Origin: Polaromonas sp047303325
GTDB taxonomy: Bacteria > Pseudomonadota > Gammaproteobacteria > Burkholderiales > Burkholderiaceae_C
Direction of reading: 5' to 3'
Assembly (NCBI RefSeq): GCF_047303325.1
Contig: NZ_JBKBEX010000015.1
Span: 53,690 to 117,689 of the forward strand
DNA length: 64,000 bases
Of this stretch, positions 60,102 through 64,000 are shown piece after piece (position 1 is the first letter of the stretch; every line of letters begins with the position of its first letter). A program made the position numbers and the translations under genes. A model generated the notes under the pieces. The model was not told the origin of the DNA. It saw only the letters and a list, made by a program, of their open reading frames with translations, and ran no database searches.

Positions 60102-60132
60102 AAAAAAGGGGCGTTGTGAACGCCCCTTTTTT
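60102..60132. terminator. Perfect 14-bp-stem bidirectional terminator
   Basis: AAAAAAGGGGCGTT pairs exactly with AACGCCCCTTTTTT around GTG, ending one T short of the T-run. It serves the sigma/anti-sigma operon and the convergent glycine-zipper gene. Confidence 0.94.
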
Positions 60133-60153
60133 TACGTCAAGCCGAAAGGCGTT

Positions 60154-60852
60154 TTAGCGCCAGTGGTGGTGGCCGTAGCCGCGGCTGTAGCCGAAGTTCA
60201 GCGACAGGCCTATGGGGGCGTAATAAGGCGCGTAGTAGGGCCGGGGATAGTAGGCCGGATAGACCACGGGCTGCACATAGGCCGGCTGCACGTAAACAGG
60301 CTCCGGCGCCGGCTGCACATAGACCTGGGGCTGCTGCTGGGGCGCGGACTGGAAGGTTTGCGGTGCGGGCGCCATGGCGCCGACCGGCGTGACCTGCAGA
60401 CGCACGTACTGGCCGGGGTCATTGGCCATCTGGGTGGTGTACTGCGTGCCCTGGTATTCATACACCACGTTGTAGTGGCTGGGGCGGTTTTCGTAATAGG
60501 TCTGCGTCGTGCATTGCTGCATGTTCTGGACCTGGGTGTTGTTGCCCTCGATGCGGTCGCCGATCATGGCGCCGCCGACCAGGCCTATCACCGTGGCCAC
60601 CGCACGGCCACCGCCGTTGCCGATGGCATTGCCGGCTGCGCCGCCGGCCAGCGCGCCCATCAAGGCACCTGCGCCGGAATTGGGGCTTTGCGTGACGACC
60701 GGCTGGTTGGTGCACACCTGGCGCGGCACGGCGACCTGCTGCACCACCGGCGTGCTGGAGATCACCCGCGCCAGGATGTCCATGGCGGAGGCGGGCACGG
60801 CGGCAAGGCCTGCGGCCGCGGCGATGGTGGAAAGGACGAGTGCTTTTTTCAT
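60154..60852 (-). CDS. Glycine-zipper (2TM) outer membrane-type protein
   Basis: This 232-residue exported protein has a signal peptide to about residue 23. A glycine-zipper 2TM domain follows (GALMGALAGGAAGNAIGNGGGRAVATVIGLVGGAMIGDRI). The second half is Pro/Gln/Tyr-rich, with repeated VQPA and PYYAPYY segments and a GYGHHHWR end. Such proteins associate with the cell envelope. The role is unknown, but the His/Tyr-rich tail could bind metals. Confidence 0.85.
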   Translation of the reverse strand: MKKALVLSTIAAAAGLAAVPASAMDILARVISSTPVVQQVAVPRQVCTNQPVVTQSPNSGAGALMGALAGGAAGNAIGNGGGRAVATVIGLVGGAMIGDRIEGNNTQVQNMQQCTTQTYYENRPSHYNVVYEYQGTQYTTQMANDPGQYVRLQVTPVGAMAPAPQTFQSAPQQQPQVYVQPAPEPVYVQPAYVQPVVYPAYYPRPYYAPYYAPIGLSLNFGYSRGYGHHHWR

Positions 60853-61074
60853 GGTTTGAACCCCTTTTCAGCAAATCGCTGAAGTTGCGCCGCTGGAGGG
60901 TGCTGCCCGTGGTGCGGACAGCGGCTCTGGCGACTGGAACGATTTTAGTAAGTCAGAGCCGTTTTGGGGCTTGGAGTTCGGTAAATCGGCTGTAAAGCTG
61001 TCCGAAGAAGGTAAAGCGTGGCCAAAGCGATCCAAAAACGTGAAAAAACACCTGTTTGTGAGGCATGCAAGGTA

Positions 61075-61419
61075 CTAAACCCGCGCCGCCCAGCCCGCCG
61101 CGTCAAAACCGACGGTAATGCCCTTGCCCCAGTCCACCACGGGCCGCTTGATGACGCTGGGGTTGGCCAGCATCAAGGCCTGGGCGCCGGCGCTGTCGGC
61201 CGCCCCGGCTTGCGCCGCCGCGTCCAGCTTGCGCCAGGTCGTGCCTTTGCGGTTCAGCAGGGTTTCCCAGCCGGCGGCCTGGGCCCAGCGCTGGAGCTGC
61301 TCGGGCGGCACGCCTTGTTTTTTGAAATCATGGAACTGGTATTCGACGCCGTTCTCGTCGAGCCAAGTCCTGGCTTTTTTGACCGTGTCGCAATTCGGGA
61401 TGCCGTAAAGAATGATCAT
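61075..61419 (-). CDS. ArsC/Spx-family reductase-like protein (YffB-like)
   Basis: This 114-residue thioredoxin-fold protein has the ArsC-like N-terminus MIILYGIPNCDTVKKARTWLDENGVEYQFHDFKKQGV, with one redox Cys (Cys10). The LLNRKGTTWRKLD segment and NPSVIKRPVVDWGKGITVGF fit the YffB subgroup. YffB-like proteins may be glutathione-dependent reductases; arsenate activity is not shown. It is alone, divergent from pip. Confidence 0.9.
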   Translation of the reverse strand: MIILYGIPNCDTVKKARTWLDENGVEYQFHDFKKQGVPPEQLQRWAQAAGWETLLNRKGTTWRKLDAAAQAGAADSAGAQALMLANPSVIKRPVVDWGKGITVGFDAAGWAARV

Positions 61420-61564
61420 GCGAAGATTCTGGCAGATGTAGGCAAGAGTGTGCGCCAGCGGGCCAGCAGACCAACTGCAGGGCTGGAATAATCAAACGGC
61501 GCCGGGTCCCCACGGCTCGCCTTCTGTCCGCCTTCTGTTTGCACCCACACTTCACGGAACATCC

Positions 61565-62554
61565 ATGACCGCTGCTTCGGCCAAGCCCACCGCATCCGTT
61601 TCTCCTTCCCCGTCCCCTGTGTTGTACCCGCCCATAGAGCCTTTTCGCACCGGCATCCTGGAAACCGGCGACGGCCATTCGATCTATTGGGAGCTGTGCG
61701 GCAACCCTAAAGGCAAGCCGGCGGTCTTCCTGCACGGCGGCCCGGGCGCAGGCTGCTCGCCCGAGCACCGGCGCCTGTTCGACCCCGAGCGCTATTGCGT
61801 GCTGCTGTTCGACCAGCGCGGCTGCGGCCGCTCACGCCCCGCCGCCTCGCTGGACAACAACACGACCTGGCACCTGGTGGCCGATATCGAACGGCTGCGC
61901 AGCCTGCTGGGCGTGGAGCGCTGGCTGGTCTTCGGCGGCTCCTGGGGCAGCACGCTGGCGCTGGCTTATGCCGAGGCACATCCGGCCCGGGTGTCGGAGC
62001 TCATACTGCGCGGCATCTTCGCGCTGCGGCGCGCCGAGGTGCTGTGGTACTACCAGGAGGGCGCCTCCTGGCTGTTTCCCGACCTGTGGGAAGCTTTTCT
62101 CGCGCCTATCCCCGAGGCCGAGCGCGGCGACCTGATGGCCGCCTACCGCAAACGCCTGGTCGGCAGCGACAGGGCGGCACAACTGGCGGCCGCCCGCGCC
62201 TGGAGCCTCTGGGAGGGCCAGACCATCACGCTGTTGCCGGACCCGGCCTTTACCGCGCAGCACGGTGACGACGATTTCGCGCTGGCTTTCGCGCGCATCG
62301 AAAACCATTATTTTGTGCACGCCGGCTGGCTGGAAGAAGGCCAGCTGATACGCGACGCGCACAAGCTGGCCGGCATTCCCGGCGTGATCGTGCAGGGCCG
62401 CTACGACGTGGCCACGCCGGCCAAAACCGCCTGGGATTTGCACCGCGCCTGGCCCGAGGCGGATTTCCAGCTGGTCGCGGATGCCGGTCATGCCTTTAAC
62501 GAACCCGGCATCCTGCAGCGCCTGGTTGCCGCTACGGATCGCTTCGCCCGCTGA
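61565..62554 (+). CDS. pip: Prolyl aminopeptidase
   Basis: This 329-residue alpha/beta-hydrolase removes N-terminal proline from peptides. It starts at ATG 61565 with an Ala/Ser/Pro-rich leader of about 20 residues. The S33 features are the oxyanion motif HGGPGAG, DQRGCGRSRP, the nucleophile segment FGGSWGSTLALAYAE and the C-terminal His in VADAGHAFNEPG. It lies upstream of folC on the same strand, 39 bp away. Confidence 0.92.
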   Translation: MTAASAKPTASVSPSPSPVLYPPIEPFRTGILETGDGHSIYWELCGNPKGKPAVFLHGGPGAGCSPEHRRLFDPERYCVLLFDQRGCGRSRPAASLDNNTTWHLVADIERLRSLLGVERWLVFGGSWGSTLALAYAEAHPARVSELILRGIFALRRAEVLWYYQEGASWLFPDLWEAFLAPIPEAERGDLMAAYRKRLVGSDRAAQLAAARAWSLWEGQTITLLPDPAFTAQHGDDDFALAFARIENHYFVHAGWLEEGQLIRDAHKLAGIPGVIVQGRYDVATPAKTAWDLHRAWPEADFQLVADAGHAFNEPGILQRLVAATDRFAR

Positions 62555-62593
62555 GGCCGGGGTTTTAGGCCCTGCGCGACAATGCGAGGCTCT

Positions 62594-63904
62594 ATGCAAA
62601 ATTTGACAACACTCGACGACTGGCTGGCCTACTGCGAGCACCTGCACCCCGTGGGCATAGACATGGGCCTGACGCGCATCAGCGCCGTCGCCAAACGCAT
62701 GGGCCTGGCCTTTGACTGCCCCATCATCACCGTGGCCGGCACCAACGGCAAGGGCTCGACCTGCGCCATGCTCGAAGCCATCCTGCTGCAGGCCGGCTAC
62801 CGCACCGGCGTCTTCACCTCACCGCATCTGGTGCATTTTGAAGAGCGTTGCCGCGTGCGCGGCGACATCGTGAAGGCGGCCGAGCTGGTGGCCCAGTTCG
62901 CGCGCGTCGAGGCCGCCCGCACGCAGGGCGGCGAGGCGATCTCGCTGACCTATTTTGAATTCACCACCCTGGCCATCCTGCAGCTGCTGGCCGACGCGAA
63001 GCTCGATGTGGTGATCCTGGAAGTCGGCCTGGGCGGGCGGCTGGATGCGGTCAACATGCTGGACGCCGACTGCGCGGTGATCACCAGCATAGACCTGGAC
63101 CATATGGAATACCTGGGCCCCGACCGCGAAAGCATAGGCCGCGAAAAAGCCGGCATCATGCGCGCCGGCAAGCCGGTCATCGTGAGCGACCCCATGCCGC
63201 CGCAAAGCATTGTTGACCACGCCGCCACAGTAGGCGCTGACTTGTGGCGCTTCGGCACCGACTTCAATTTTTCGGGCGACAAGCAGCAGTGGGGCTGGGC
63301 CGGGCGCGGCCGGCGCTATGCCGGCCTGGCTTACCCGGCGCTGCGCGGCGCCAACCAGCTGGTCAATGCCTCGGGTGTGCTCGCGGCGCTGACGGCCTTG
63401 CGCGACCGCCTGCCGATAACGGCCCAGGCGGTGCGCAACGGCCTGTCCATGGTCGAGCTGCCGGGCCGCTTCCAGATCGTGCCCGGCCAGCCCACGCTGG
63501 TGCTGGACGTGGCGCACAACCCGCATTCGGTGGCCGCGCTGGCCGAAAACCTCGACGCGATGGGCTTTTACCCCTGCACCCACGCGGTGTTCGGCGCCAT
63601 GGCCGACAAGGACCTGGCCCCCATGCTGGCGCGGGTCGCGCCGCTGATCGACAAGTGGTATTTCACCGATTTGCCCACGCCACGCGCCGCCACGGCGGCC
63701 GATTTGCAGGCCCGCTGGACGGCCGCCAACACCCGGCCGGACGCCACGGCCGGCAGCTACGCCTCCCCCGAAGCGGCGCTGCAGGCGGCGGTCAAGGCCG
63801 CAACCCCCGCTGATAGAATTGTCGTGTTCGGCTCGTTCTACACGGTGGGCGGCATTTTGAAGGACGGCGTGCCGCGTCTTTCGGCCCCGCACCTGGCCCC
63901 CTGA
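62594..63904 (+). CDS. folC: Bifunctional folylpolyglutamate/dihydrofolate synthase FolC
   Basis: This 436-residue enzyme adds glutamate to dihydropteroate and folates. The Mur-ligase-type P-loop is TVAGTNGKGSTCAMLEAIL near residue 50. SPHLVHFEERCRV and GLGGRLDAVNMLDADCAVITSIDLDHMEYLG follow. ATG 62594 is preceded by GAGG; ATG 62582 is an alternative. The next gene starts 69 bp after its stop. Confidence 0.95.
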   Translation: MQNLTTLDDWLAYCEHLHPVGIDMGLTRISAVAKRMGLAFDCPIITVAGTNGKGSTCAMLEAILLQAGYRTGVFTSPHLVHFEERCRVRGDIVKAAELVAQFARVEAARTQGGEAISLTYFEFTTLAILQLLADAKLDVVILEVGLGGRLDAVNMLDADCAVITSIDLDHMEYLGPDRESIGREKAGIMRAGKPVIVSDPMPPQSIVDHAATVGADLWRFGTDFNFSGDKQQWGWAGRGRRYAGLAYPALRGANQLVNASGVLAALTALRDRLPITAQAVRNGLSMVELPGRFQIVPGQPTLVLDVAHNPHSVAALAENLDAMGFYPCTHAVFGAMADKDLAPMLARVAPLIDKWYFTDLPTPRAATAADLQARWTAANTRPDATAGSYASPEAALQAAVKAATPADRIVVFGSFYTVGGILKDGVPRLSAPHLAP

Positions 63905-63973
63905 AGCGGTTTTTGGAGGGTTTTCAGCCCACGTTCACCGCTAACGTCACCCTTATCGGATTCAAGCCACACC

Positions 63974-64000
63974 ATGCCGTTTTTCAACTTCCGCCGGGGC
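63974..64000 (+). CDS. First codons of a probable SPOR-domain protein
   Basis: Nine codons (MPFFNFRRG) are in the window. The gene after folC in Comamonadaceae commonly encodes a SPOR-domain membrane protein starting with a similar MxFFxFR. The assignment is from gene order and the short start only. Confidence 0.4.

Noticed and set aside
1..64000. CRISPR arrays, rRNA operons, insertion sequences
   Set aside because: No regularly spaced direct repeats, no rRNA-like sequence and no transposase frame were seen on either strand.

Overview
The window is 64 kb of GC-rich chromosome from a betaproteobacterium, most likely a member of the Comamonadaceae (Polaromonas/Rhodoferax/Variovorax-like). This placement is inferred from protein sequence character, gene neighbourhoods such as folC followed by a SPOR-type start (MPFFNFRR), and short GCTAT-N7-ATAGC palindromes of a kind I recall from this family. 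It was not confirmed by a search.

Region 1 (1-8.9 kb) is housekeeping and envelope genes: a DUF4136 lipoprotein cut by the window edge, a YpfJ-type zinc metallopeptidase, the RNA helicase RhlE, a YihY membrane protein, diadenosine-tetraphosphatase ApaH, a CNNM/CorC-type membrane protein, a DUF2726 protein and a periplasmic amino-acid-type binding protein. A 164-bp near-perfect palindrome with 19-bp identical ends sits between apaH and the CNNM gene. Region 2 (9.0-13.9 kb) is a minus-strand two-partner secretion operon: a TpsB transporter, a TpsA exoprotein, a small FecR-domain protein and a small secreted protein, closed by a hairpin terminator.

Region 3 (14.1-31.0 kb) is the metabolic core. 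A minus-strand operon (branched-chain-type binding protein, enoyl-CoA hydratase, acyl-CoA dehydrogenase) diverges from LysR gene 1. A paralogous LysR gene 2 lies tail-to-tail with gene 1 and diverges from a 13-gene plus-strand operon. That operon holds a ketopantoate-reductase-like enzyme, a VOC protein, a MaoC hydratase, a type III CoA-transferase, two different shikimate-dehydrogenase-family proteins, a complete polar-amino-acid-type ABC importer, a Gfo/Idh/MocA oxidoreductase, a type II dehydroquinase and a two-domain 3-dehydroshikimate dehydratase. The best reading is import of quinate/shikimate-like hydroaromatic compounds and their conversion to protocatechuate, joined to CoA-thioester chemistry that I cannot assign. 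This is the strongest candidate for an undescribed pathway.

Region 4 (31.2-35.3 kb) is an AT-richer accessory island ending at tRNA-Thr(CGT). It holds a PadR regulator with an uncharacterised partner, perfect palindromes, a truncated DUF4238 gene overlapping an Imm11-like gene, nested hairpins, and a HipA-like kinase overlapping a possible DUF3037-type partner. No integrase or repeated att site was seen.

Region 5 (35.4-49.7 kb) returns to core genes: fbp, pepN, prfB with its programmed frameshift, an alpha/beta hydrolase divergent from an acyl-CoA synthetase, an OmpA lipoprotein, an aldo/keto reductase, ybaK, plsY, a retropepsin-like protease, yajQ, murB and a glycine-rich-tailed membrane protein. 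Region 6 (50.2-56.8 kb) is a type I restriction-modification operon, hsdM-hsdS-hsdR, inserted between core genes. Region 7 (56.9-64 kb) has argG, ppnP, an ECF sigma/anti-sigma pair, a glycine-zipper protein, an ArsC-like reductase, prolyl aminopeptidase, folC and the first codons of the next gene. No rRNA, CRISPR array, insertion sequence or prophage was recognised.
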